A stretch of 10,826 nucleotides of DNA from Candidatus Tagabacteria bacterium CG09_land_8_20_14_0_10_41_14. GTDB taxonomy: Bacteria; Patescibacteriota; Minisyncoccia; JAHISW01; Tagabacteraceae. A program made the translations under genes and the position numbers. Shown piece by piece: positions 5,257 through 10,826 of the stretch. The notes beneath the pieces are model-generated. The model did not search any database. It saw only the letters and a program-made list of their open reading frames with translations, and was not told the origin of the DNA. Position 1 is the stretch's first letter, and the number at the start of each line of letters is the position of its first letter. The stretch is from positions 1 through 10,826 of the forward strand of contig PEZL01000024.1 of assembly GCA_002774055.1 (NCBI GenBank), read 5' to 3'.

Positions 5257-5950
5257 AGAAAAGGGACGGGATATTTATGACCTACTCTGGTACATGACCA
5301 AAAAAGTAGTTCCGGATTTTGATTACCTGGTCGCTAAGGGTATGGATGTGAAGGATCCGCAGACTCTTTTTGACAAACTCACGCTTCAGATGAATAGAGT
5401 GAACGACGACAACCTAAAACAGGACATCTCGCCTCTTTTCACGAATAGGATATTCATCGATAATTGGCTCAAAAACTGGCGGGAAAGCTATTTGCGGCTT
5501 CTGGATGAATATAAAATCCGCACCTTAAAAGAACTGAGGAACATTGGCATACATCAGGACTTTCGCACAGATACTTTTTCTTTCGTGTACTGGTATACGA
5601 CGGAGGACGGCGGATCAATCAGGATTGTTTATAACCTAAGCGAGTACTGGATTATATTCGGCGAGGGTAATTTGCAGATTGAAGCAGATAAGAAACTGGA
5701 AGAAAAGATGGACTTCAGAAGCAACGGGGTTAGCAGTCGTCCGACTCCGCAGGATAAGCTCAAGCAGTACGCGACCCTCTTTTATCAAAAAACGGAAAAG
5801 TATTTCAAGAAGACCAACGGAGTTATGCTCGGAGATGCGATTATTACCAAAGTCATCCGTATGACGGCTGATAATCTGAATCAGAAAGAACAGATTGTGC
5901 TCAATAAATCAGCCCTGCTTTCTTGTGAACTTGACGATTTGTTGAAATAA
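5120..5950 (+). CDS. N-terminally truncated AbiEii-like toxin remnant
   Basis: Residues 17-60 (LAYNMASLMASKIAAIFLRG ... GRDIYDLLWYM) match the mid-to-late part of AbiEii nucleotidyltransferase-like toxins, where 'D-x-x-SL-x-A-x-K-x-x-A' and 'KGRD-x-YDL-x-WY' follow the catalytic domain. The expected N-terminal nucleotidyltransferase motifs (GG-T-A-L and the D-x-D pair) are absent here and in the upstream DNA. There is no room for them: the AbiEi frame ends its homology about 20-60 bases before. GTG 5120 has no Shine-Dalgarno, and the frame opens just after a TAA at 5099. A C-terminal part of about 140 residues (from RTLKELRNIG) is not recognised. The long open frame suggests a recent deletion or a kept non-catalytic role. 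A toxin without its catalytic half should be inactive. Confidence 0.65.
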   Translation: MTERRPINRDQLSFVILAYNMASLMASKIAAIFLRGTRGVGEAVYEEKGRDIYDLLWYMTKKVVPDFDYLVAKGMDVKDPQTLFDKLTLQMNRVNDDNLKQDISPLFTNRIFIDNWLKNWRESYLRLLDEYKIRTLKELRNIGIHQDFRTDTFSFVYWYTTEDGGSIRIVYNLSEYWIIFGEGNLQIEADKKLEEKMDFRSNGVSSRPTPQDKLKQYATLFYQKTEKYFKKTNGVMLGDAIITKVIRMTADNLNQKEQIVLNKSALLSCELDDLLK

Positions 5951-6023
5951 ATATGAACGATTTTTCTTGTCCATTTTTTCATACACAACACAAATTATAG
6001 CACAAAAAATTAATGAACATATT

Positions 6024-6054
6024 AAAAAACCTCGGCAGCAAAACCGAGGTTTTT
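6024..6054. terminator. Bidirectional terminator between abiE and the chaperone cluster
   Basis: A perfect 11-bp stem AAAAACCTCGG (6025-6035) / CCGAGGTTTTT (6044-6054) with an eight-base loop gives U tracts on both strands. It sits 75 bases after the plus-strand toxin remnant and directly abuts the minus-strand stop codon of the zinc-ribbon/Hsp20 gene (TAG, 6057-6055), so it can serve both converging units. Confidence 0.85.
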
Positions 6055-6660
6055 CTATTTTTTCTTTCTTTTCAAATGAATATCAAGAATAGCATTTTTG
6101 AAATCTGCTTCTATCTCAACTGGGAAATCTGGCAACTGAAACTTCTCTGAAAAATCAACTAATAAACTCCGGACTTCCAAAACGCCATCAATAATTTCGC
6201 AGCGAATTTGATTTAAATTATTATGAACGGGAAACCTGATCACTATATGATTTTTGTCTTCGGAAACATAATCAATCTCCGGCTCTTCAGTTTCTTTAAT
6301 TTTCTGCTCTGATTTTCTCTGCTCTAATTTTCTCGCCGGTCTCGGTTTTCGGCTAGACGGCTGGAATCCGCTGACTTGTCCATCCCAGCTGCCCAAACCC
6401 CCAGAGTCAGTTCCGCCTCGATATTTATCTATATAAGGAGGCTCTAAGCTGGCCGGAACCTGAGCTTCTTTACCGCAAAAAAGACATTTAACTTTATTTG
6501 GAGCTATAATTTCAGCCGAATACTTAAAAGCTGAATCTCTTTGGCATCGACAAATAAAGTTTTCGGTAAAGTACTTCTCGCATTTGTAACATTTTAATCT
6601 CCGGTTAGAAATGTAAGTTAAATTATGCCCACAATTAGGACAAAAAAAGAGACTCGACAT
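6055..6660 (-). CDS. Zinc-ribbon/Hsp20 (alpha-crystallin) fusion protein
   Basis: A 201-residue protein. The N-terminus carries two cysteine-pair zinc motifs: CPNC (7-10) with CYKC (24-27), then C37/C39 with CLFC (59-62). A Gly/Ser/Arg/Pro-rich linker (about 75-128) follows. The C-terminal domain (about 130-199) has alpha-crystallin features: NHIVIRFPV, IIDGVLEVRS, LPDFPVEIEADFKNAILDIHLKRK, the last being the family's 'F-x-N-G-x-L-x-I' strand with Ala for Gly. Small heat-shock proteins hold unfolding proteins in the cytoplasm; the zinc ribbons might target it to RNA, ribosomes or a partner. The Shine-Dalgarno AAGGAGG overlaps the stop of the gene upstream, 10 bases away, so they are translationally coupled. 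The zinc module resembles that of its neighbour. Domain calls are firm, function is inferred. Confidence 0.75.
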   Translation of the reverse strand: MSSLFFCPNCGHNLTYISNRRLKCYKCEKYFTENFICRCQRDSAFKYSAEIIAPNKVKCLFCGKEAQVPASLEPPYIDKYRGGTDSGGLGSWDGQVSGFQPSSRKPRPARKLEQRKSEQKIKETEEPEIDYVSEDKNHIVIRFPVHNNLNQIRCEIIDGVLEVRSLLVDFSEKFQLPDFPVEIEADFKNAILDIHLKRKKK

Positions 6661-6670
6661 TTTGACCTCC

Positions 6671-7357
6671 TTAAAGATAAATTACTTTAATATCGGGAAA
6701 TTTTTGTAATTCCTTGCCGACTCGATGCGCACTCCCTATGAATAAGATAGCGGTTCCATCTTGGGGAAGAGTTCCATTGATTCGCCGGGCAATAAATTCA
6801 TCCCTTTCTATAAGTAGTTCTGCCTTTCTTAGCAGATTAGTATCTATTCCTTTTGCTATATTTACCCACATGTTACGCTCTTCAATAAGCAGCGCTTGAG
6901 ACTCTGTGCCGTGTATTCTTGCTCCTCTTTCCATTAATTTCTCAATAATCAAATAAAGGGGAAACCTTTTTTCGATCAAAACCCTTACCAGTTTCGATAA
7001 AAATTCTTCTACAGCTGCCTGGGCTACCCTTCCACAGAATGAACATCGGACTTCATTACTTGTGATTTCATCCATGTAACGTTTCTCGCCGGTTTTATCA
7101 AAACAAGTTTTGCAATAAAATGGTTGGGCTGTTAACCCATCGGCATAAATATGCATCTTTTTGCATTTTTCTGGAGTATTTAACTCCCTTTTTTTGAGAC
7201 GCCCAGTAACTTCTGCCCAAAACCGATTAGTCTTCTCTTTATAATTTTTTTCTGCCTGAGGACCATGAACTCTTTTTTCTATTTCCATTGCTGGTTTAGC
7301 TAAAGATCCTAATTCCTCCAAGGAGTGCATAATCGGCACATAATATAAAGTTCTCAC
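6671..7357 (-). CDS. Conserved protein of unknown function with inserted zinc ribbon
   Basis: A 228-residue soluble protein. The N-terminus (LYYVPIMHSLEELGSL, 4-19), HIYADGL (69-75), GARIHGTES (145-153) and the C-terminal ERDEFIARRI (184-193) followed by GTAILFIGSAHRV (201-213) resemble, from memory, a widespread uncharacterised family with 'YVPIIH', 'IYQDGL' and 'RD-x-x-IA ... G-x-x-H' motifs. The last block recalls the TraB/GumN style 'G-x-x-H' ending; that link is tentative. Between HIYADGL and the helical core lies a zinc ribbon: FYCKTC (C82, C85) and VRCSFC (C105, C108). Start GTG 7357 is preceded at 6 bases by GGAGG. It has its own promoter and is the first gene of a bicistron with the zinc-ribbon/Hsp20 fusion. 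Enzymatic role unknown. Confidence 0.7.
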   Translation of the reverse strand: MRTLYYVPIMHSLEELGSLAKPAMEIEKRVHGPQAEKNYKEKTNRFWAEVTGRLKKRELNTPEKCKKMHIYADGLTAQPFYCKTCFDKTGEKRYMDEITSNEVRCSFCGRVAQAAVEEFLSKLVRVLIEKRFPLYLIIEKLMERGARIHGTESQALLIEERNMWVNIAKGIDTNLLRKAELLIERDEFIARRINGTLPQDGTAILFIGSAHRVGKELQKFPDIKVIYL

Positions 7358-7393
7358 CCCTCACCTCCATATTTGTCAATGAACATTGGGTTT

Positions 7394-7422
7394 ATTGTAA
7401 TGCGTCAATCTCTTTAAGTCAA
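7394..7422 (-). promoter_or_regulatory. Promoter of the zinc-ribbon bicistron
   Basis: On the minus strand TTGACT (7422-7417), 17 bases, TACAAT (7399-7394): five of six matches in each box with ideal spacing. The start would be near 7387, leaving a leader of about 30 bases with a strong Shine-Dalgarno. A small palindrome CAATG-TT-CATTG lies in the early leader and could be an operator or a weak hairpin. Confidence 0.7.
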
Positions 7423-7437
7423 CTCCGTTAGTAGAAC

Positions 7438-7467
7438 AAAAAAGCCGAGGTTCCGACCCCGGCTTTT
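7438..7467 (-). terminator. Terminator of the Cdc48 gene
   Basis: The stem AAAGCCGAGG (7441-7450) / CCCCGGCTTT (7457-7466) has a six-base loop. On the minus transcript the eighth pair is a G-U wobble, whereas on the plus strand it would be an A-C mismatch, so the hairpin is built for minus transcription. A U tract follows (plus-strand A run 7438-7443). It ends 14 bases after the Cdc48 stop and separates that unit from the next promoter. Confidence 0.85.
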
Positions 7468-7479
7468 TACGGTTTTCTT

Positions 7480-9705
7480 TTAGAAATCTTCTAATTCTTT
7501 TTTAAATTTTTCAGCGCCTTCTATCTCAATCTCCTCAACTTTTTTTGAAAAATCATCCTTCTGAACTTGCTTCTCAGCTTTAGTCTGTGAATCTTTAGGC
7601 TCAATTCCCAAGGCTTCTTTAAAATGTGACATTTTGACAAAAAGTTTCTTTTTGTCTTTTACGTCTTTGGCCGTATGGATAAATTCTCGAATAGCCAGCA
7701 CCGAGGCCTTTCGGCATAAACTCTCGATGTCGGCACCGCTAGCTTTCTCTCCTAAAAGATCAATCAGTTTTTCGAAGTTAACATCTTTAGCTAAAGGTTT
7801 TTCACGAGTGTGAATTTCAAAAATCTTGAGCTTGGCTGCTCTATCCGGCACTGGAAACTCAATCTGAAAATCAAATCTTCCTGCCCTGAGCAAAGCATCA
7901 TCTAATAAATCTTTACGGTTAGTAGCGCCTAAAACCACCACTCCTTTTAGCTCTTCAATTCCATCCAATTCAGTTTGAAGTTGACTCACTGCTCTTTCGG
8001 AAACCCGGGAAGAGTCCATTCCGGATCGCCTCGGAGCAATAGAATCTATTTCATCAAAAAAGATGATGCAAGGAGTAGTTTGTCGGGCTTTCTTGAAGAG
8101 TTCTCTAATCCCTTCTTCGGTCTTACCAACCCACATTGATATTAATTGCGGTCCTTTTACCGAAACAAAATTAACTCCTGATTCTTTGGCCACAGCTTTA
8201 GCAACCAGGGTCTTGCCTGTTCCCGGAAGCCCGTAAAGCAAAATGCCTCGGGGTGGAGCTGTTTTAACATGTTCAAACAAATCACCATATTTAAGAGGGT
8301 ATTCAATGGTATCTTTAAGAATCTGTTTAATCTCTTCCAGGCCACCAACATCTTCCCAGGTCACATCCGGAGTTTTGAGAAATGCTTCCCTTAAAAGAGA
8401 AGGCCGAACTTCCTTCATTGCCTCACGAAAATCATCCATTTTAACTTCCAAAGTCATTATTTTTTCATAAGGAATCTTTTCCAAAGCAAAATTAATATCC
8501 GGCATACAAGTTCTAAAAACACCCATTGCTGCTTCTCTAGCTAGAGCTTCGAGGTCAGCTCCAGAAAAACCGTGAGTGATTTCGGCCAATTTCTTAATAC
8601 TGACATCTCCGGCTAAGGGCATTCCTCGAGTATGAATATCTAAAACTTCTCTTCGGCCCTCGGTGTCTGGAACCGGAATTATAATCTCTCTATCAAAGCG
8701 TCCCGGCCTTCTTAAAGCAGGATCAAGCAAATCAGGGACATTGGTGGCCGCAATCACCACCACCTGGCCTCTTTCTTTTAATCCATCCATTAAAGCTAAA
8801 AGTTGGGCTGAAACCCTTCTTTCTACCTGCTGATCCCCTCTCACCTCTTCTCGTTTGGAGCCGATGGCTTCAATTTCATCTAAGAAGATTATGCTCGGAG
8901 CATTGGATTGGGCTGCTTCAAATATCTTTCTCAAATGAGCTTCTGACTCCCCATAAAATTTGTGAATTACTTCAGGACCTGAAACCTGAATAAAGTAAGC
9001 GTCGGTTTCGTTGGCTACTGCCCGAGCAAGTAAAGTCTTGCCGCATCCCGGAGGTCCGTATAAAAGCACGCCCCTGGGAGCTTCTATACCCAATCTTTCA
9101 AAAACTTCAGGGTATCTCAAGGGCAGTTCTATCATCTCTCTTACTCTCTGCATCTGCTTTCTGAGGCCGCCAATATCTTCATAACAAGTACCGGTTGGCT
9201 TTTCTCCCCGAGGTTGGCCTTTTATGGTTATTTCGGTCTGGGGTCTGATAATCACAGATCCCTCAGGTTCGGCGCTTTCTGTAATAAATTCCAGTGACTG
9301 GGTCCCCAAAAGAGTGACCCTAACTATATCTCCTTTTACTAAAGGAACGGCATCCAGTTTTTCTCCAAGAGCCTTGGTAGGGATAGACTTTTGTAGAGAC
9401 TGAATCGGCGAAAAAACTACCAAGGTAGCATCTTTTGGAGAAATTTTTCTAATTTTTACTTCATCATCAATTCCAATATCAGCATTTTTTCTAGTAACCC
9501 CATCTATTTGAATGATTTTATTTCCTCTTTTTTCAGGATAAATCGGCATAACTTTAGCCAAAGTAGTTTTCTGGCCTTGAATCTCAACAATATCGCCAAT
9601 ACCAATCTGGCAAAGCTGCATATCATTGGGGTCAATTCTAGCAATTACTCTTCCAACATCTTTGGTTTCAGCTTCGCTAACTTTAAGTTCAAGATACTCT
9701 ACCAT
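7480..9705 (-). CDS. Cdc48/p97/VAT-type AAA+ ATPase
   Basis: A 741-residue two-ring unfoldase of the Cdc48/VCP/VAT family, common in archaea and eukaryotes and sporadic in bacteria. An N-terminal double-psi barrel plus second subdomain (about 1-160) is the usual substrate and cofactor platform. D1 has Walker A GPPGCGKT (217-224), pore loop KFYGESE (249-255), Walker B IIFLDE (272-277), sensor N322 and arginine fingers R333/R336. D2 has GLPGTGKT (492-499), pore loop MWVGKTE (524-530, usually GESE), IIFFDE (547-552), N596 and R607/R610. All catalytic residues are present in both rings. The tail (700-741) is charged and lacks a C-terminal HbYX proteasome-docking motif, so direct gating of a proteasome is not indicated. 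AGAGGAGG lies just before the ATG. Upstream is an Hsp20, downstream a zinc-ribbon pair: a protein-quality-control context. Confidence 0.95.
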   Translation of the reverse strand: MVEYLELKVSEAETKDVGRVIARIDPNDMQLCQIGIGDIVEIQGQKTTLAKVMPIYPEKRGNKIIQIDGVTRKNADIGIDDEVKIRKISPKDATLVVFSPIQSLQKSIPTKALGEKLDAVPLVKGDIVRVTLLGTQSLEFITESAEPEGSVIIRPQTEITIKGQPRGEKPTGTCYEDIGGLRKQMQRVREMIELPLRYPEVFERLGIEAPRGVLLYGPPGCGKTLLARAVANETDAYFIQVSGPEVIHKFYGESEAHLRKIFEAAQSNAPSIIFLDEIEAIGSKREEVRGDQQVERRVSAQLLALMDGLKERGQVVVIAATNVPDLLDPALRRPGRFDREIIIPVPDTEGRREVLDIHTRGMPLAGDVSIKKLAEITHGFSGADLEALAREAAMGVFRTCMPDINFALEKIPYEKIMTLEVKMDDFREAMKEVRPSLLREAFLKTPDVTWEDVGGLEEIKQILKDTIEYPLKYGDLFEHVKTAPPRGILLYGLPGTGKTLVAKAVAKESGVNFVSVKGPQLISMWVGKTEEGIRELFKKARQTTPCIIFFDEIDSIAPRRSGMDSSRVSERAVSQLQTELDGIEELKGVVVLGATNRKDLLDDALLRAGRFDFQIEFPVPDRAAKLKIFEIHTREKPLAKDVNFEKLIDLLGEKASGADIESLCRKASVLAIREFIHTAKDVKDKKKLFVKMSHFKEALGIEPKDSQTKAEKQVQKDDFSKKVEEIEIEGAEKFKKELEDF

Positions 9706-9766
9706 TTTTATACCTCCTCTGAAAGATAAAAATCAAAAATATTTTCAAAGAACCTCTTTCTAAATC

Positions 9767-9795
9767 TTTTTAACAAAACCATTAGAAAAATGCAA
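9767..9795 (-). promoter_or_regulatory. Weak candidate promoter of the Cdc48 gene
   Basis: On the minus strand TTGCAT (9795-9790), 17 bases, TAAAAA (9772-9767). The match is modest, but a promoter is expected here because a strong terminator lies immediately upstream (9799-9830). A nearby TTGACT (9800-9795) has no good -10 at normal spacing. Leader about 55 bases. Read-through from the hsp20 promoter is the alternative. Confidence 0.3.
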
Positions 9796-9798
9796 GTC

Positions 9799-9830
9799 AA
9801 AAAAAACAGGTAAGCAATTGCTCACCTGTT
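9799..9830 (-). terminator. Terminator of the hsp20 gene
   Basis: The arms AACAGGTAAGCA (9805-9816) and TTGCTCACCTGTT (9818-9830) form a long hairpin. The eighth pair is a G-U on the minus strand but a mismatch on the plus strand, so it serves the minus transcript, and a run of eight U residues follows (plus-strand A run 9799-9806). It lies 19 bases after the hsp20 stop and separates hsp20 from the Cdc48 gene. Confidence 0.85.
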
Positions 9831-9848
9831 GGGATAACTTAATCCTGT

Positions 9849-10391
9849 TTAGACTGCCTCCCTTTTTGTTAAAATAACTTCCAAAACTCCATTCCTATAA
9901 CTCCAATTAACTTTTTTGATGGCTTTCGAAGAAAGTTCAACCTTCTTCTCGTATTTTCTTTCGCCCGCAGTAGATATTTTCAAAATGGTTCCATTTTCTT
10001 GCACTTCACAGGATATATCTTCTTTGGCAACTCCTGCTAAATAACCTCGGATTACAAAATGGTTTTCATCCTCTTCGATTGGATCAATTTCCACTTCTCG
10101 AACTTCGATCTCTTCTGAAACCCGAGTCCCTGCGGCCCCAGTTTTAGTTTTGGCTGGCCGACGAGTGCCCTTCACCTCAAATTTCGTTTCCTGGGATTCA
10201 CCTCTCCGCCCTAGCGGCAAACCTCCGCCAAAAGGTCTCCCCAAAACGTGACCCTTGACTCCACTCTGAATTTTGACCAGTTTGCTTAAATCCAATCCTC
10301 CTAAAAGATTGCCAACAAGGCCAGCATCACCGCTAGCTCTTCCTCTCGGCTTTCTTCCTGGTATTGATCCTTTCGGTGGTATCGGACTCAT
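9849..10391 (-). CDS. Hsp20/alpha-crystallin small heat-shock protein, GvpH-like
   Basis: A 180-residue cytoplasmic chaperone candidate. The N-terminal half is Gly/Arg/Pro-rich and disordered (SIPGRKPRGRASGDAG, then GLVGNLLGGLDLSKLVK), recalling the N-terminal part of GvpH-type small heat-shock proteins. The alpha-crystallin domain spans about 100-177: DENHFVIRGYLAGVAKEDIS, CEVQENGTILKIST, GERKYEKKVELS, then WSYRNGVLEVILTK with the hallmark 'NG-x-L-x-V-x-L'. No clear C-terminal I-x-I/V motif is seen. GvpH assists gas-vesicle assembly in haloarchaea, but no gvp genes are here, so a general holdase role beside Cdc48 is more likely. AGGAGG lies 7 bases before the ATG. It has its own promoter and terminator. 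Confidence 0.85.
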   Translation of the reverse strand: MSPIPPKGSIPGRKPRGRASGDAGLVGNLLGGLDLSKLVKIQSGVKGHVLGRPFGGGLPLGRRGESQETKFEVKGTRRPAKTKTGAAGTRVSEEIEVREVEIDPIEEDENHFVIRGYLAGVAKEDISCEVQENGTILKISTAGERKYEKKVELSSKAIKKVNWSYRNGVLEVILTKREAV

Positions 10392-10429
10392 CTTTTTACC
10401 TCCTATTCTTTTTGAAAGTTACTATTTAC

Positions 10430-10458
10430 ATCTTACAAAATCTCAAAATAAAAATCAA
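10430..10458 (-). promoter_or_regulatory. hsp20 promoter
   Basis: On the minus strand TTGATT (10458-10453), 17 bases, TAAGAT (10435-10430), giving a leader of about 30 bases that ends in AGGAGG. A small inverted repeat GCCAT/ATGGC (10462-10475) lies 3 bases upstream of the -35 and could be an operator. No CIRCE (HrcA) element was seen. Confidence 0.5.
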
Positions 10459-10461
10459 GAT

Positions 10462-10475
10462 GCCATCTGTATGGC
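10462..10475. repeat. Short inverted repeat upstream of the hsp20 promoter
   Basis: GCCAT (10462-10466), CTGT, ATGGC (10471-10475). Five-bp arms with a four-base loop, next to the -35 of hsp20. It is too short to be sure; it may be a regulator site for the chaperone gene or chance. Confidence 0.3.
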
Positions 10476-10480
10476 GAATA

Positions 10481-10509
10481 TTTACTAAATCCGGCATTGT
10501 CTTTATACT
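10481..10509 (+). promoter_or_regulatory. tRNA-Gln promoter, containing copy 2 of the 20-bp motif
   Basis: TTTACT (10481-10486), 17 bases, TATACT (10504-10509), start near 10516, about 11 bases before the mature tRNA 5' end. The spacer is filled by the repeated motif (10485-10504) that also occurs at 4426-4445. In the other copy no matching -10 follows, so the shared sequence is not simply a promoter core. Confidence 0.55.
10485..10504. repeat. 20-bp motif, copy 2 (other copy at 4426-4445)
   Basis: CTAAATCCGGCATTGTCTTT, one mismatch from the copy at 4426-4445, same orientation. It lies between the divergent hsp20 and tRNA-Gln promoters, just as copy 1 lies between divergent creD and abiEi promoters. 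Confidence 0.6.
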
Positions 10510-10526
10510 AATAAATGTCACTCCCT

Positions 10527-10600
10527 TGCCGGGTCGTCTAGCGGTAGGACACATGCCTCTGAAGCATGGTACCGGGGTTCGAATCCCTGCCCGGCAGCCA
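10527..10600 (+). tRNA. tRNA-Gln(CTG)
   Basis: The full cloverleaf is present. The acceptor TGCCGGG pairs with CCCGGCA, including the U1-A72 pair typical of tRNA-Gln. A D arm with AGCGGTA loop follows. The anticodon stem CATGC/GCATG holds the loop CTCTGAA, giving anticodon CTG (Gln, CAG codons). The T arm CGGGG/CCCTG surrounds TTCGAAT, then discriminator G and an encoded CCA (10598-10600), 74 bases in all. Its own promoter lies upstream. No clear T-tract terminator follows. Confidence 0.97.
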
Positions 10601-10684
10601 ATTAGGACAAAACGAGTTTCCCGCCTCGCTTTTCCGTCGCCAAATTTCGTTTTTTGCTTCGCAAAAAGCGCCGCAAGAAAAGGT

Positions 10685-10766
10685 GTTGCCCTTGCCCCAA
10701 CCCTCCCGCCTGCCCCGTAGTGAACGCAAAGCGTTCTACTACTGGGGTGCGCGGGCAACAGCAAGG
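10685..10766. repeat. GC-rich imperfect hairpin region at the right edge
   Basis: The core stem CCCC-GTAGT-GAACGC (10713-10727) pairs with GCGTTC-T-ACTAC-T-GGGG (10731-10747) with two bulged T residues and an AAA loop. Outer arms GTTGCCC (10685-10691) and GGGCAAC (10753-10759), or alternatively CCTTGC (10690-10695) and GCAAGG (10761-10766), can extend it; the two outer pairings are mutually exclusive. No gene is visible in 10601-10826. Confidence 0.5.
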
Positions 10767-10786
10767 AACTCCCTTTTACTAATTTA

Positions 10787-10814
10787 TTGAAATCTAGTAT
10801 CATTATAGTATAGA
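10787..10814 (+). promoter_or_regulatory. Possible promoter reading out of the window
   Basis: TTGAAA (10787-10792), 16 bases, TATAGA (10809-10814), in an AT-rich stretch at the right edge. A TAGATAAT just downstream is an alternative -10. The gene it would serve lies beyond the window. Confidence 0.3.
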
Positions 10815-10826
10815 TAATCGCTGAAC

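Noticed and set aside
9849..10391. Gas-vesicle cluster, suggested by the GvpH-like Hsp20
   Set aside because: No GvpA, GvpN, GvpF/L or other gas-vesicle genes are in the window.
10426..10803. 125-residue minus-strand frame containing GIRTPVPCFRG
   Set aside because: This is the typical spurious translation of the antisense of a tRNA (tRNA-Gln), with no ribosome binding site.
1..10826. CRISPR array, insertion sequence or prophage
   Set aside because: No regularly spaced repeats, transposase, integrase or phage structural genes are seen on either strand.

Overview
The window looks like a chromosomal segment of a Patescibacteria (Candidate Phyla Radiation, probably Parcubacteria-like) bacterium. 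This is inferred from compact gene packing, AT-rich intergenic DNA, a GPGGC-type cysteine-repeat protein of a kind I associate with that group, a CreD homologue, and very short leaders. All stops are standard: TAA and TAG end the genes and TGA is not needed as a sense codon, so translation table 11 fits. The taxonomic call rests on memory of gene families, not on a search.

Left part (1-1934), all minus strand. A D-alanine--D-alanine ligase is followed by a type II toxin-antitoxin pair (Phd/YefM-like antitoxin, RelE-like toxin), then tRNA-Ala(TGC). The antitoxin promoter lies in the 3' end of ddl, and the toxin stop codon lies inside the tRNA gene. Middle-left (1935-4400), minus strand: a creD gene runs into a cysteine-repeat gene that is split by an in-frame TAA and lacks a visible secretion signal. 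This unit ends at a strong GC hairpin terminator. Middle-right (4400-5950), plus strand: a divergent AbiE-type locus. The AbiEi-like antitoxin has a strong, nearly leaderless promoter with an inverted repeat. The AbiEii-like toxin has lost its N-terminal nucleotidyltransferase region and overlaps the antitoxin frame.

Right part (6024-10475), minus strand: a protein-quality-control cluster of four genes in three transcription units. They are a GvpH-like Hsp20 with its own promoter and terminator; a two-ring Cdc48/p97-type AAA+ ATPase with its own terminator; and a bicistron of a 228-residue zinc-ribbon protein of unknown function with a zinc-ribbon/Hsp20 fusion. The last two share a similar zinc-ribbon module. 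A plausible joint role is binding misfolded or aggregated proteins (two small heat-shock proteins) and unfolding or extracting them (Cdc48), but this is inference. The right edge holds tRNA-Gln(CTG) on the plus strand with its own promoter, then GC-rich hairpins.

Two styles of initiation coexist. The antitoxin, creD and abiEi genes have promoters whose predicted start sites fall within a few bases of the ATG and no Shine-Dalgarno. The chaperone-cluster genes have strong AGGAGG-type ribosome binding sites.
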